Origin: JAJACP01 sp964350245
GTDB taxonomy: Bacteria; Chlamydiota; Chlamydiia; Chlamydiales; JAAKFR01
Length of the DNA: 64,000 nucleotides
NCBI GenBank assembly: GCA_964350245.1
Contig: CAYGJC010000006.1
Location: 1-64,000 of the forward strand
Reading direction: 5' to 3'
Part shown: positions 25,203 to 34,800 of the stretch, in pieces
Layout of the letters: the number at the start of each line of letters is the position of its first letter
How positions within the stretch are numbered: position 1 is the stretch's first letter
Position numbers and translations under genes: made by a program
Notes under the pieces: generated by a model
What the model was told of the DNA's origin: nothing
The model's database searches: none
Seen by the model: the letters and a program-made list of their open reading frames with translations, nothing else

Positions 25203-26576
25203 CTAGAAGTGGTAATTATCGGGAATGTAAGTGCCACGTGGTACAATAATGATGCCATCACGCACCACTAAATGACCATCAGGAGAATCAAAGTTTTCAT
25301 GCCCTTTTTGGTTGACCAACCGCACATTGTCGCCCAAGGTCACGTTCTCATCGAGAATCACACGCTCTAGATGGCACCGCTGGCCAATCCCCGGAGCAGG
25401 CAGTCTCTCACCTGTTAACAGTGGAGGACGCTCGTAGTATTCATTACCCAAAACAATCGAATCACGCACAACGGATCCTTGTTCAAGAAGCGAGCGCACA
25501 CCCAAGATGCTATGTGTCACTTCACTCCCGGCGACAACACTTCCCTCACAAAGCAGAGCCTCCTTGACTGTGCAATCACTGACCTGTACACCCGGAAGAT
25601 TGTAGCGTTTGGTGATAATCCGACTCTCTTCATCGTAGCACTGTAGACCCGATTTTGTGCTGGAGTCACGTTGTGTTAGGGCCAAGTTGGCATTGTAGTA
25701 AGACTCGATTGTCCCAATATCTTCCCAATACCCGTCGTACAGATAGGCATGTACATCGCCATGCTTTAACTGAGACTGGATGAGGTGTTTTCCAAAATCC
25801 TCTCTAGGGTCGTCTCTCAGAAGATCAAAAAGCGTTTGTCGCTTGAAAAAATAAATGCCCATAGAACCGAGATAATCTCTTCCGCTGTTTCCCTCATAAC
25901 CAAGGCGGTGCAAGGTATAGGGATCGGTTGTGTAGGCATCAAGAAGCGCCTCATCTTGAGGCTTTTCACAAAAATCGACAATGCGGCTTCCCCCATGAGC
26001 CATTTTTAATAGGCCCATCCGCTTCGCCTCTTTTTTCGTCACCGGTTGTGAAGCAATGAGCATTCCGGCATCCGCCTCCACTCCATAATTGATCATCTCT
26101 TGGAAATTAATATTATAGAGCTGATCACCGGAAAGAATGAGAAAATAGTCCGCAGAAATCTCGGAAAAATAGTTGAGATTCTTTCGTACAGCGTCCGCTG
26201 TTCCATTGTACCAAATTTTCTCCCCATTCCGCTCTTCTGGAACAAGCAGCTGGATCTGATTCTGCGAAATCCCTTGATAGAGATACGTTTGAAAAAGATG
26301 CTTCTGCAGGGTATAGGCCAGGTATTGGCCAATCACATAAATCTTGGATAACCCGGAAGTGAGCGAGTGGGAGATCGGAACATCGATTAAACTATACCTT
26401 CCTCCAAAAGAAACTGCTGGTTTACAACGACTTTTGGTAAGAGGAGCTAGCCGTTTTCCCTCACCCCCTCCCAAAATAATCACTGCAACACGATCGAGAG
26501 AGACGGAAGATGAGTGGGATAATGTGGAAGTATCAGAGCCATAAGGAATAGAATCTGAAAAGAAATTAACTAACAT
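25203..26576 (-). CDS. glgC: glucose-1-phosphate adenylyltransferase (ADP-glucose pyrophosphorylase)
   Basis: 457 residues. The nucleotide-binding signature 'VIILGGGEGKRLAPLTKSRC' is followed by KPAV near residues 53-56, then 'LSGDQLYNINF', 'FCEKP', and a C-terminal left-handed beta-helix with hexapeptide-like repeats (LLCEGSVVAGSEVTHSILGV). It makes ADP-glucose from ATP and glucose-1-phosphate for glycogen synthesis. Chlamydiae are known for an unusual glycogen metabolism that uses this enzyme. The ~28-residue N-terminal extension before the core is variable in the family, so the exact start is uncertain. A near-consensus promoter lies at 26604-26632. Confidence 0.95.
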   Translation of the reverse strand: MLVNFFSDSIPYGSDTSTLSHSSSVSLDRVAVIILGGGEGKRLAPLTKSRCKPAVSFGGRYSLIDVPISHSLTSGLSKIYVIGQYLAYTLQKHLFQTYLYQGISQNQIQLLVPEERNGEKIWYNGTADAVRKNLNYFSEISADYFLILSGDQLYNINFQEMINYGVEADAGMLIASQPVTKKEAKRMGLLKMAHGGSRIVDFCEKPQDEALLDAYTTDPYTLHRLGYEGNSGRDYLGSMGIYFFKRQTLFDLLRDDPREDFGKHLIQSQLKHGDVHAYLYDGYWEDIGTIESYYNANLALTQRDSSTKSGLQCYDEESRIITKRYNLPGVQVSDCTVKEALLCEGSVVAGSEVTHSILGVRSLLEQGSVVRDSIVLGNEYYERPPLLTGERLPAPGIGQRCHLERVILDENVTLGDNVRLVNQKGHENFDSPDGHLVVRDGIIIVPRGTYIPDNYHF

Positions 26577-26603
26577 CGTTCACTATTAATTACCCTGTAA
26601 TTA

Positions 26604-26632
26604 TTTATAGTAAAAAATAGTTAGCTTGTCAA
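26604..26632 (-). promoter_or_regulatory. sigma-70/66-type promoter of glgC
   Basis: On the minus strand, TTGACA (26632-26627), a 17-base spacer and TATAAA (26609-26604) lie about 28 bases upstream of the glgC start codon. This is the best promoter match seen in the window. It separates glgC transcription from the pyr operon ending at 26638. Confidence 0.75.
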
Positions 26633-26637
26633 TTGTT

Positions 26638-27405
26638 TTATTGAATTATCTGCAAGTAACTTTCCCAACCCGAGGCACGATACTTTTTAGCTTCCTCAAC
26701 TGGGTTGTCGGCTTGATAAATCCCTCGACCCACGATGATGACATCACTGAGTAGCTCCCCAATCACTTTTTGTGGAGTTAAGTACTGCTGACCAAGGGCA
26801 TCGCCTCCTGCTGCACGTTTAACACCGGGGGTCATGTGGATCATAGCCGGGTGATCACTGAGCTTATGCACGCAGATGAAGCCGATCACGAAATCAGCGT
26901 TCGCTTCGGCCCACTTCACCGCTTCTTTGGTGTAAGCTCCTTTAGCTAAATTTCCTTTAGGGCTCATTTCTGCAAGCAAAAGAAGACCGCGCCCCTTGGG
27001 AAGGCCCACCTCTTTGAGCCCCTCGATAATCCCGGGACCGGGTATGATATGGGCGTTGGTGATGTCGGCCCAATCGGAGATGCGATAGATTCCATCTTGA
27101 TACTGCCTTTTGACTGTGTTGCCAATATCAGCAAATTTGCGATCTTCAAAAATGAGAAAGTGGTGCTCATCGGCCAAAGCGCGCAGCTTGTGAGGAAGAT
27201 CGGGTGTAAAATCTTCGAGGATATCGATATGCGTCTTTAGAAGGGCAATTTCAGGACCTAGGGTCTTGGCGATGTGCAAAAGCTCAGCGGAGGTGGTAAC
27301 ATCAGCTGCGAGTGCTAGGTTGGATTGCTTTTCATCCATGAGACGGAGAAGACGCCGGCCCGCAGGATTGAGAGATTCCTTGGCCCTTTGGGAGTAACTT
27401 AGCAT
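26638..27405 (-). CDS. pyrF: orotidine 5'-phosphate decarboxylase, eukaryotic-type
   Basis: 255 residues. It decarboxylates OMP to UMP, the last step of the pathway. The catalytic block 'FLIFEDRKFADIGNTVKRQY' with D, K and D, plus 'LLKTHIDILEDF' and 'LTPQKVIGE...DVIIVGRGI', are the form found in the C-terminal domain of eukaryotic UMP synthase and yeast Ura3. Common bacterial PyrF is shorter with different motifs. The opening 'RRLLRLMDEKQSNLALAADV' also resembles animal UMPS. The start overlaps the end of pyrE by seven bases, exactly where the two domains of UMPS are joined. Likely acquired from, or shared with, a eukaryote-type lineage (inference). Confidence 0.95.
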   Translation of the reverse strand: MLSYSQRAKESLNPAGRRLLRLMDEKQSNLALAADVTTSAELLHIAKTLGPEIALLKTHIDILEDFTPDLPHKLRALADEHHFLIFEDRKFADIGNTVKRQYQDGIYRISDWADITNAHIIPGPGIIEGLKEVGLPKGRGLLLLAEMSPKGNLAKGAYTKEAVKWAEANADFVIGFICVHKLSDHPAMIHMTPGVKRAAGGDALGQQYLTPQKVIGELLSDVIIVGRGIYQADNPVEEAKKYRASGWESYLQIIQ

Positions 27406-27989
27406 TGATTGGCCTCGATAAAGGTTTGGACCTCTTGAACAGTCTCAGGAGTGATGCAGTTATCTTGCTGCAGGGTATTGAGGACATCAGAAAGGGTAAA
27501 AAGAGAGTGGAGGCGGTACCCTTTGTTCTCAATATTCTTTTTTCCTCCCTGCTGACGATCGAGAAGCACCACGATATCCGTTACTTTAAGCCCCTCTTCT
27601 TCTAAAGGAGTCACCGTTTCAAAAACACTGAGTCCACTTGTCACAAGATCTTCAACAACCAGACAGTTCTCTCCAGGTGTTACGACTCCCTCGATGATCT
27701 TTTTGGTGCCGTAGTTTTTTGCTTCTTTACGCCGCATCACCATAGGGACGTTCTGTTTAAGTGAGAGGGCTGTTGCAATTGGCAAAGCGGTATAGGGAAC
27801 GCCACAAACGCGATCAAATGAATGAGAGGAGACTGCGTCCCACATCTTTTCTGCGATTTCTTCTAGCAGCTTAGGATAGGAGACAATGAGGCGCAGGTCG
27901 ATGTAAATCGGCGACTGCAGCCCGCTTCTTAACGTAAAATCACCAAATTTAATGGCACCGATTTGATAGAGTTTTTTAATGAGTTGCAT
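27399..27989 (-). CDS. pyrE: orotate phosphoribosyltransferase, UMP-synthase-like
   Basis: 196 residues. It transfers phosphoribose from PRPP to orotate. The N-terminus 'LYQIGAIKFGDFTLRSGLQS' followed by PIYIDLR, then 'VCGVPYTALPIATALSLKQN' and 'RRKEAKNYGTKK', is close to the OPRT domain of eukaryotic UMPS. The PRPP-binding motif is 'LVVEDLVTSG'. The last ~30 residues (TPETVQEVQTFIEANQC) match the linker that precedes the decarboxylase domain in UMPS. It overlaps pyrD by 14 bases and pyrF by 7, so translation is coupled. Confidence 0.95.
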   Translation of the reverse strand: MQLIKKLYQIGAIKFGDFTLRSGLQSPIYIDLRLIVSYPKLLEEIAEKMWDAVSSHSFDRVCGVPYTALPIATALSLKQNVPMVMRRKEAKNYGTKKIIEGVVTPGENCLVVEDLVTSGLSVFETVTPLEEEGLKVTDIVVLLDRQQGGKKNIENKGYRLHSLFTLSDVLNTLQQDNCITPETVQEVQTFIEANQC

Positions 27990-29073
27990 GATACCTCGCT
28001 GCTAGATAAGGGTCCCACATCATGCCGACAGCGGACATGGCCACATCGGCTCCTGCTTGAAAAAATTGATCGAATTGCTCGGGAGCCGTGACACCTCCTG
28101 TTCCCATGATCGTCATCCCTAGCTGTTCTTCTTTGTTGACTGCATACGCTTTATGAAGAAAGTCGAGAGCGGCCTCTCTGATGGGACTCCCGCACACACC
28201 GGAACGCAAACGCTTCTCTCCCAATGCCGGCGCGCCATCTTCTTTGACAACATTCATACTCACCGTATTAATTCCACAAATCGCTTGTACACCACCCCTT
28301 GCAGCCGCTAGCATCACCGAGCGAAGCACCTCTTTATCCTCAATGACACCCACTTTGATCACAAGAGGAACGGAGCCCATGATGCGTCTCATGCGAGTAG
28401 CGATCTGGTAAACGGCATCCACATTAGTAAAAAGACTCCCTTCACAAGAGGAGACATTTGGACACGAGAGATCAGCCTCAACGATCTGAGCCCCTCCTTC
28501 TAAGGCAATCTGAGTGGCGACCACAAAATCTTCCAAAAAATCTTCATCTGGACGCGGTGTCCCGACAACAGAAACAATCATCACCTGACCTTGTGCCAAG
28601 GAGGCTTTGGCACGCGCAATATCTTCAATCAAAAAGGGAGCACCTTGAGAGGGAATGCCAAAGGAATTGGTTGCGGCGAGGGTAAGCATCGTTTTGGGAG
28701 GAACAGCTGACTGCCGAAGCGTCTCCTGATAGCGCGCGGGGGTCAAGGTCCCCTTAGTATCGACATAGATCATATTGGGGAGAGGGTGAGCGGGATGGGG
28801 CTGACTCCGAATGGTTTTATAGGTCACAATATCAAATCCCATCTCGGCAGCAAAGGTCACCCAGCGAGAGTTAAGAAGAGGGCCGGCTGGGACACCTAAA
28901 CGGGAGGCGACCTTAAAGCCCAAAAAATCAAACCACTTATCTTGAGAAGGAAAGGTCCGCTCAGGTCTTTTTGCGTCAAAGAAAGGACCCTCCTCAAGAT
29001 TCTCGAGGTAGCTCCTATGAATGTCGTAAATAGGCGGTTTCTCCGGCCACCATGTAGGAAGTTTTTTAGACAT
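27976..29073 (-). CDS. pyrD: dihydroorotate dehydrogenase (Cys-type active site)
   Basis: 365 residues; GAGGGA five bases before the ATG. A TIM-barrel flavoprotein oxidising dihydroorotate to orotate. FMN and substrate motifs are 'GVPAGPLLNSRWVTFAAEMG', 'NSFGIPSQG', 'ADLSCPN' and 'TIMGTGGVTAPEQF'. Cys in SCPN marks class 1 chemistry; membrane-bound class 2 enzymes have Ser there. A ~45-residue N-terminal extension (LPTWWPEKPPIYDIHRSYLE) is not typical of class 1A and has no membrane anchor, so the enzyme is a divergent soluble type. The electron acceptor is unknown. It lies in the pyr operon after a 206-base interval following pyrC, with a small antisense gene in between. Confidence 0.9.
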   Translation of the reverse strand: MSKKLPTWWPEKPPIYDIHRSYLENLEEGPFFDAKRPERTFPSQDKWFDFLGFKVASRLGVPAGPLLNSRWVTFAAEMGFDIVTYKTIRSQPHPAHPLPNMIYVDTKGTLTPARYQETLRQSAVPPKTMLTLAATNSFGIPSQGAPFLIEDIARAKASLAQGQVMIVSVVGTPRPDEDFLEDFVVATQIALEGGAQIVEADLSCPNVSSCEGSLFTNVDAVYQIATRMRRIMGSVPLVIKVGVIEDKEVLRSVMLAAARGGVQAICGINTVSMNVVKEDGAPALGEKRLRSGVCGSPIREAALDFLHKAYAVNKEEQLGMTIMGTGGVTAPEQFDQFFQAGADVAMSAVGMMWDPYLAARYHATH

Positions 29074-29101
29074 AATTCCCTCGTGTTATATAGATACTCT
29101 T

Positions 29102-29359
29102 ATGCACACCAAACTTTTTGTAGGCACGCGTCTCACACCCGAGTTGAAAATGCAGCTTAGCCCTATTCTCTGCTCTTTGACCTCCATCCCCTATGAAGGA
29201 AAAGAGTATCTCGGTCACTACATTACCTCTGAGCGCCCAACTGTTGAAGAGATACGCTCAGAATGTGACCTCTTCTTGGTCAAGCTACAGGAGCAGTGTC
29301 CTGAGTTTCGGGTGGACAACCTCCCGGTTGTTGTTTTTCCTCAGCTGTTCGTCGGGTAA
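29102..29359 (+). CDS. small hypothetical protein opposite the pyr operon
   Basis: 85 residues on the plus strand, the only plus-strand gene inside the pyr region. It starts 28 bases from the divergent pyrD start and its last 80 bases overlap the 3' end of pyrC in antisense. Composition is protein-like (LFVGTRLTPELKMQLSPILC, LVKLQEQCPEFRVDNLPVVV). There is no Shine-Dalgarno and no recognised family. The overlap with a weakly conserved PyrC tail supports reality of at least one of the two ends. It could be a real lineage-specific gene or a chance frame. Confidence 0.45.
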   Translation: MHTKLFVGTRLTPELKMQLSPILCSLTSIPYEGKEYLGHYITSERPTVEEIRSECDLFLVKLQEQCPEFRVDNLPVVVFPQLFVG

Positions 29360-30506
29360 CCGAGTAGGCTCTGCCATCTAAAATGACATACTCGGGCCAC
29401 CCTCGCAGCGTTCTGCCTCGATAAGGGGTCCAACCACATTTAGATTTGATCATTTCGTTTGTAACCGTCAGTTCTCTTTCCAGATCAACCAGAACAATGT
29501 CATCGTTAGGTGGGAGGTTGAATATTTTTTGCGGATTGGTGTGGGTCAATTCAATCATGCGTTCTAGTGTTAAGCGCCCGTGGTAAACCGCATCTAAAAG
29601 GAGAGGCAAAAGAGTCTCTACACCCGGAATTCCGGAGGGAGCTTCCCCAAAAGAGCGCTCTTTTTCTGCAACTGTATGTGGGGCATGATCGGTTCCAATC
29701 GTATCGATTGTGCCATCAGCAATCCCCTCCCAAAGCGCCTCTTGGTCCTCTTTAGTGCGTAAAGGAGGATTCATCTGCACAAAAGTACCGAACTGAGCAT
29801 AATCTTCAACGCTTAAAAAGAGATGGTGTGTGGTCACCTCAGCGGTAACGGTGATCCCCTCTTGCTTAGCAGATCTGACCAGAGCCACCTCTTCTTTTGT
29901 GCTCATATGGAGGATATGGAGACGCACCCCATGCTTTTTGGCCAAATGAATCGCCTTGGTCGTCGCGCGAATGGCCGCCTCTCTTGGACGCATCTCAGAG
30001 TGGGCAGCAGGATCAGTAGCTCCTGCAAACTCGGTTCTTTTTTTTGCGAGTAACTCCTCATCTTCCGCATGTACAGCAACAAGCATATTGGCCTCACCGG
30101 CAAGACGGAATGCCTCATCTAATGCCTCGTCTGTATCGATCACAAGCCCGCCTGTGCTGCATCCCATAAACACTTTTAACCCCACAACTTGACCCGCTGC
30201 TGCTGCAATTTGATCAAAGTGTGCCTTATCTGCACCCAGATAGAGCCCGTAGCGGAGAGGGATATCCACACTCTTGAGTTGAGCATCAATCAATTTCTTT
30301 TTTTCAATCAAGGCCTCTACAGTAGTACATGGGGGAGAATTGTTAGGCATATCACAAACTGTTGTGACCCCACCGTGGAGAGCTGCAATCGCTCCCGACT
30401 TCCAATCTTCCTTTTTCTCACCTCCCGGCACGCGAAAGTGCACGTGTAAATCAATCAAAGCGGGGATGGCGGTAAGACCACTAAAATCAAGCTCAGAACG
30501 TGTCAT
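29280..30506 (-). CDS. pyrC: dihydroorotase (class I), with shortened N-terminus
   Basis: 408 residues from ATG 30506; a TTG at 30512 is possible. It cyclises carbamoyl-aspartate to dihydroorotate. Metal ligands lie in 'DLHVHFRVPG' (HxH), 'VAVHAED', 'LHILHMST' and 'GTDHAPHT'. The HxH motif comes at about residue 20, whereas class I enzymes usually have ~55 residues of beta-sandwich before it, so the N-terminal half of that subdomain is missing. The core ends at 'GRAYSVTRR'. The last ~22 residues (Gln/Pro-rich) are not family-like and overlap the antisense small gene. It overlaps pyrI by 14 bases. Confidence 0.93.
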   Translation of the reverse strand: MTRSELDFSGLTAIPALIDLHVHFRVPGGEKKEDWKSGAIAALHGGVTTVCDMPNNSPPCTTVEALIEKKKLIDAQLKSVDIPLRYGLYLGADKAHFDQIAAAAGQVVGLKVFMGCSTGGLVIDTDEALDEAFRLAGEANMLVAVHAEDEELLAKKRTEFAGATDPAAHSEMRPREAAIRATTKAIHLAKKHGVRLHILHMSTKEEVALVRSAKQEGITVTAEVTTHHLFLSVEDYAQFGTFVQMNPPLRTKEDQEALWEGIADGTIDTIGTDHAPHTVAEKERSFGEAPSGIPGVETLLPLLLDAVYHGRLTLERMIELTHTNPQKIFNLPPNDDIVLVDLERELTVTNEMIKSKCGWTPYRGRTLRGWPEYVILDGRAYSVTRRTAEEKQQPGGCPPETQDTAPVA

Positions 30507-30939
30507 GGGCAAAACTCTTTTGACAATAATAACAAGTTAACTGGACCCCTCGAGCAGGTTTTTGAACGGAAAAACGGGTCACGGCATGCTCGTGATTCGT
30601 GATGCATCTTTCGTTGGGGCAGCGCAGTATTTTTTCCACTTTTTTGGGTAGGGAAACAGTAAACTTTTTCGTTAGCTCAAAAGCACGGATGATATTAAGA
30701 GTGGCTTTTGGAGCAAAAATAGCGATTTGCTGCGCTTCCGATTCTGTAATTTCGCGCCCCTCTACTTTAATTAAGTCTTTGTATCCCATAGTTTTACTAG
30801 GAAGATTCAAACCAAGCGTAACCTGATGACGACGACTATCTAACTTCAACAGGCGGACAATCCGCATTCCTTGTCCTGCCGGGATATGATCAATCACAGT
30901 CCCCTTTTGAATTGCCGCTACTGAAAGTGTTGTACTCAT
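30493..30939 (-). CDS. pyrI: aspartate carbamoyltransferase regulatory chain
   Basis: 148 residues, similar in length to E. coli PyrI. The allosteric nucleotide domain includes 'GTVIDHIPAGQGMRIVRLLK' and 'GLNLPSKTMGYKDLIKVEGR'. The zinc site has the first pair as CPNERC and the second as CYYC, in the usual four-cysteine spacing. It binds ATP/CTP/UTP and holds the catalytic trimers together, so the ATCase here is the allosteric, CTP-inhibited class. The ATGA overlap with pyrB gives tight coupling. Confidence 0.96.
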   Translation of the reverse strand: MSTTLSVAAIQKGTVIDHIPAGQGMRIVRLLKLDSRRHQVTLGLNLPSKTMGYKDLIKVEGREITESEAQQIAIFAPKATLNIIRAFELTKKFTVSLPKKVEKILRCPNERCITNHEHAVTRFSVQKPARGVQLTCYYCQKSFAHDTF

Positions 30940-31838
30940 CCTTTACCTAGTAGTTTACAAAGTAATGCTTGCCGGACATAGAGTCCGTTTTCCGCTTGCT
31001 GGAAATAGTAGGCATGCTCCGTTGCATCAACAGAGCTGTCAATCTCATTCACGCGGGGAAGAGGATGCAACACTTTAAGACTTGCTTTAGCGTTTTCCAG
31101 CATCTCTGCAGTCAGGATAAAGTAGTCTTTAATGCGTTGATAATCCTCAACATTTGTAAATCGTTCTTTCTGCACACGTGTCATGTAGAGAATGTCTACC
31201 TTGTCAACCATCTCCTCAATGGAGCGGTGAAACGAGTAGCGGATCCCAGCCTTTTTGAGTTCCTCACAAACCGAATCGGGCATGCTGAGGGAGGGAGGAG
31301 CCACAAAGTAGAGACGCACATCAAATTGTTTGAGAGCATAAACGAGTGAATGGACCGTTCGACCATTGAGAAGATCGCCCACAAGAGCAATGTGCAGACC
31401 GTCAATTTTACCACAGCACTCTTGGATAGAAAATAGATCGAGAAGTGTCTGTGTAGGGTGTTCATTCGCGCCATCACCGGCATTGATCACGGGCTTTTCC
31501 GTTGAATCGGCAGCCAACCGTGCCGCTCCCTCCAGGGGATGACGCATGACAATTACATCTGAGTAGAGCCCAATCACTCTCATCGAATCGTGCAGGGATT
31601 CTCCTTTTTTGGTCGCCGCCAACTCATCATGGGAAAAACCGACCACCTCCCCACCCAATCGCTTCATTGCCGTTTCAAAAGAGAGGCGTGTGCGGGTGGA
31701 GGGTTCAAAAAAACAACTGCCCATCATATGGCCTTGTAGAATAGGGCCGGGCGGTTTTTGTTTCATCTCGAGCGCTTTTTGGAGAAGAATTTCAATCTCA
31801 TTTCTGTGCAGCTCTTTAATCGACACAAGACTACGCAT
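30936..31838 (-). CDS. pyrB: aspartate carbamoyltransferase catalytic chain
   Basis: 300 residues from ATG 31838, preceded by GGGAGAG inside the carB tail; the longer frame upstream lies within carB. Carbamoyl-phosphate site 'FFEPSTRTRLSFETAMKRLG', then 'KKGESLHDS', 'MRHPLEGAARLA', 'INAGDGANEHPTQTLLDLFS', and the aspartate loop 'HPLPRVNEID'. It resembles the E. coli-type catalytic chain, which agrees with the adjacent regulatory chain. It overlaps carB by eight bases. Confidence 0.96.
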   Translation of the reverse strand: MRSLVSIKELHRNEIEILLQKALEMKQKPPGPILQGHMMGSCFFEPSTRTRLSFETAMKRLGGEVVGFSHDELAATKKGESLHDSMRVIGLYSDVIVMRHPLEGAARLAADSTEKPVINAGDGANEHPTQTLLDLFSIQECCGKIDGLHIALVGDLLNGRTVHSLVYALKQFDVRLYFVAPPSLSMPDSVCEELKKAGIRYSFHRSIEEMVDKVDILYMTRVQKERFTNVEDYQRIKDYFILTAEMLENAKASLKVLHPLPRVNEIDSSVDATEHAYYFQQAENGLYVRQALLCKLLGKG

Positions 31839-34800
31839 TTCTCTCCCCCACAAATTGGTTCCACGGTTTAACGGCAATTTTTGTATCGATCTCAATCAGT
31901 GACTGTAAAAAGACAGAGGCAATTTGGAGATTGGTAATCAAAGGGATATTGTGGTCGATCGCATGACGACGAATCCGAAACCCATCGGTTGCCGCTTTAG
32001 ATGAGGCAACCCCGCTGGGAATATTAATGATCAAATCAATCTCCCTATCAGTAATGGCATCAATGACGTTCGGATGAAACCCTTCGCTCGCTTTAAAGAG
32101 GCACCGTGAGGCAATTCCTTTTTGCGAAAGATAGTCATGGGTGCCGGGTGTTGTATAGATTTTCCATCCGCGCGCATCCAAAACTCTGAGTTCCTCAAGA
32201 AGTTTACCTTTCATCGCGCCCCCAATACTGACCAAAAGACGCTTTCCTTTCACGGACTGCTCCGTTGCCTCCCAAGAGCGGAAAAAGGCTTCTAGTAAAT
32301 TGGCACCTAAGCACGCCACCTCCCCTGTTGAGGCCATCTCGACATGTGCAACAGGGTTAGCTCCTTTCAAGCGGCTATAGGAAAATTGCGGGGTCTTGAT
32401 GCCCACATAGTCGAGATCAAGGGTGTTATAGGCACGCTTTTGATAGACCCCCAGCATCACCTCAGTAGCAATTTCAATAAAATTGTGCCCGGTCACTTTA
32501 GAGACAAATGGAAAGGACCTAGAGGCACGTACATTGAGTTCAATCACCTTGATGGCATTTTCTTTGGCAATAAACTGAATGTTGAAAGGACCTGTGATTT
32601 TCAGCGCTTTGACAATTTGGCGCGTAATCGCTTTAGTACGTCGAATTGTCTCTAGATAGAGTTTTTGTGGAGGCAACACAATCGTAGCATCTCCCGAATG
32701 AACGCCCGCGTTCTCAATGTGCTCGGAGATCGCCTCAATCACAATCTCTCCATTAGAGGCTACCCCGTCGATCTCAAGCTCTTTGGCGTGGAGAATAAAT
32801 TGGGAAAGCACAACAGGATGCTCGCGCGAAACAACTGTTGCCTCTTCTAGATAACGATCGAGCTCACCTGCGTTGTAAATCACGTTCATGGCCGCGCCAG
32901 AAAGCACATACGAGGGGCGCACCAAAATCGGATAGCCCACGTCATTTGCAAAAGCGCGCGCTTTTTCCAGAGTTGTCACTTCAGCCCAAGCCGGCTGGTC
33001 AATCTCCAAATCATTGAGAAGAGAGGAGAATTTCTGCCGATTTTCGGCCATATCGATCGAAGGAGGGGGTGTTCCGAGAATGGGGTATCCCGCCTTATGA
33101 AGGGGCAGAGCTAAGTTGTTTGCAATTTGCCCACCCACAGAAATCACAATCCCTTGGGGCGCTTCAAAATCAGCAATATCGCGCACTCTTTCCAGTGTGA
33201 GTTCCTCAAAGTAGAGGCGATCGGACTCGTCATAATCGGTAGAAACCGTCTCAGGATTCGAATTGAGCATAATCGCCGGCACACCCTGCTTGCGAAGGGT
33301 CCTGGCTGTATTCACTGCACACCAATCAAACTCAACAGAAGAGCCGATGGCGTAAGGGCCCGATCCCATGACAAGAGTGGGAGGGCTCTGAGAGGGTTCA
33401 AGATCATTGTGCGTGCCGTGATACGTCAGATACAGGTAATTGGTCTCGGCATCAAACTCCCCTGCAAGTGTATCGATCTGCTTCACAACAGGACGTAGAC
33501 CCATTTCAATCCGCTTTAAACGAACCGTCTCTTCCTCTTCTCTCTTCAACAGTCCAATCGCCCGATCTGAAAAGCCTAGCTTTTTTGCCCGTTTCATCGT
33601 GACATCAAGAGGCTGCTCGCGGATCTCCTCTTCCATCATCACAAGCGTTTTGAGATGATGTAAAAACCACTTATCGATCTTAGAAAGAGCATGGATCTCA
33701 TCTACGCTCATCCCCTCACGCAGGGCGTTTCCAATTGCATAGAGACGTCTGTCAGTGGCATTTTCAATCTCAAGTATCGGACTGGGAATAGAGTAGGGAT
33801 AATCAAAGAGCGAACAGCAGCCAATATTAAGCATCCGAATCGCTTTCTGAAGTGCTTCTGGAAATGAACGGCCGATCGCCATCACCTCACCCACGCTCTT
33901 CATCTCTGAGCCAATGGTCCGTTCAGCAGCACGCAGCTTATTCGTGTCCCAGCGCGGCATTTTAACTACAATATAGTCAAGAGCCGGTTCAAAGAAGGCC
34001 GATGTTTGTTTGGTGACCGAATTTTTAATCTCGTGGAGCTTGTATCCAAGCGCCAACTTAGCCGCGACAAACGCAAGTGGATAGCCGGTTGCTTTGGATG
34101 CCAAAGCGCTAGAGCGTGACAAGCGGGCGTTTACCTCGATCACGCGATAATCGACTTGATTGGGATGAACCGCATATTGAATGTTGCACTCACCAATCAC
34201 ACCCAGGTGACGGACGGTTTTGATCGCCACCTCACGGAGCATATGGTACTCTTGATTACTCAAAGTCTGCGAAGGAGCGACCACAATACTTTCGCCCGTG
34301 TGGATTCCCATCGGGTCAAAATTTTCCATATTGCAGACCGTAACAGTGTTGTCTGCACCATCGCGTACGACCTCGTACTCAATCTCTTTCCAGCCCGCTA
34401 AATACTCCTCAATGAGAATTTGAGGCGCTTGACTGAGCGCTTCGGAGGCACGCAAAACCAGCTCTTCTTCATTGCGCACTCTTCCTGAGCCCATTCCCCC
34501 CAAAGAGAAACCCGAGCGCAGCATCACAGGATAGCCCACTTTTTCAGCGGCTTCTTTTGCCTCTTCGATTGTTGTCGCCGTAAAGCTCAGCGCTGTTTTC
34601 ACGCTAATTTCATCGAGAGCCTCTTTAAACAGCTGCCTATCTTCAGTAATCTGTATCGTGGAGACCGGCGTCCCTAAAACCTCCACCTCGTAGTGAGCCA
34701 GCACACCGCTTGCCTCCAACTGCAGACCCAAATTGAGAGCAGTTTGTCCGCCAAAACTCAACAAGATCGCATCCGGACGCTCTTTTTGGATGATTTCAGT

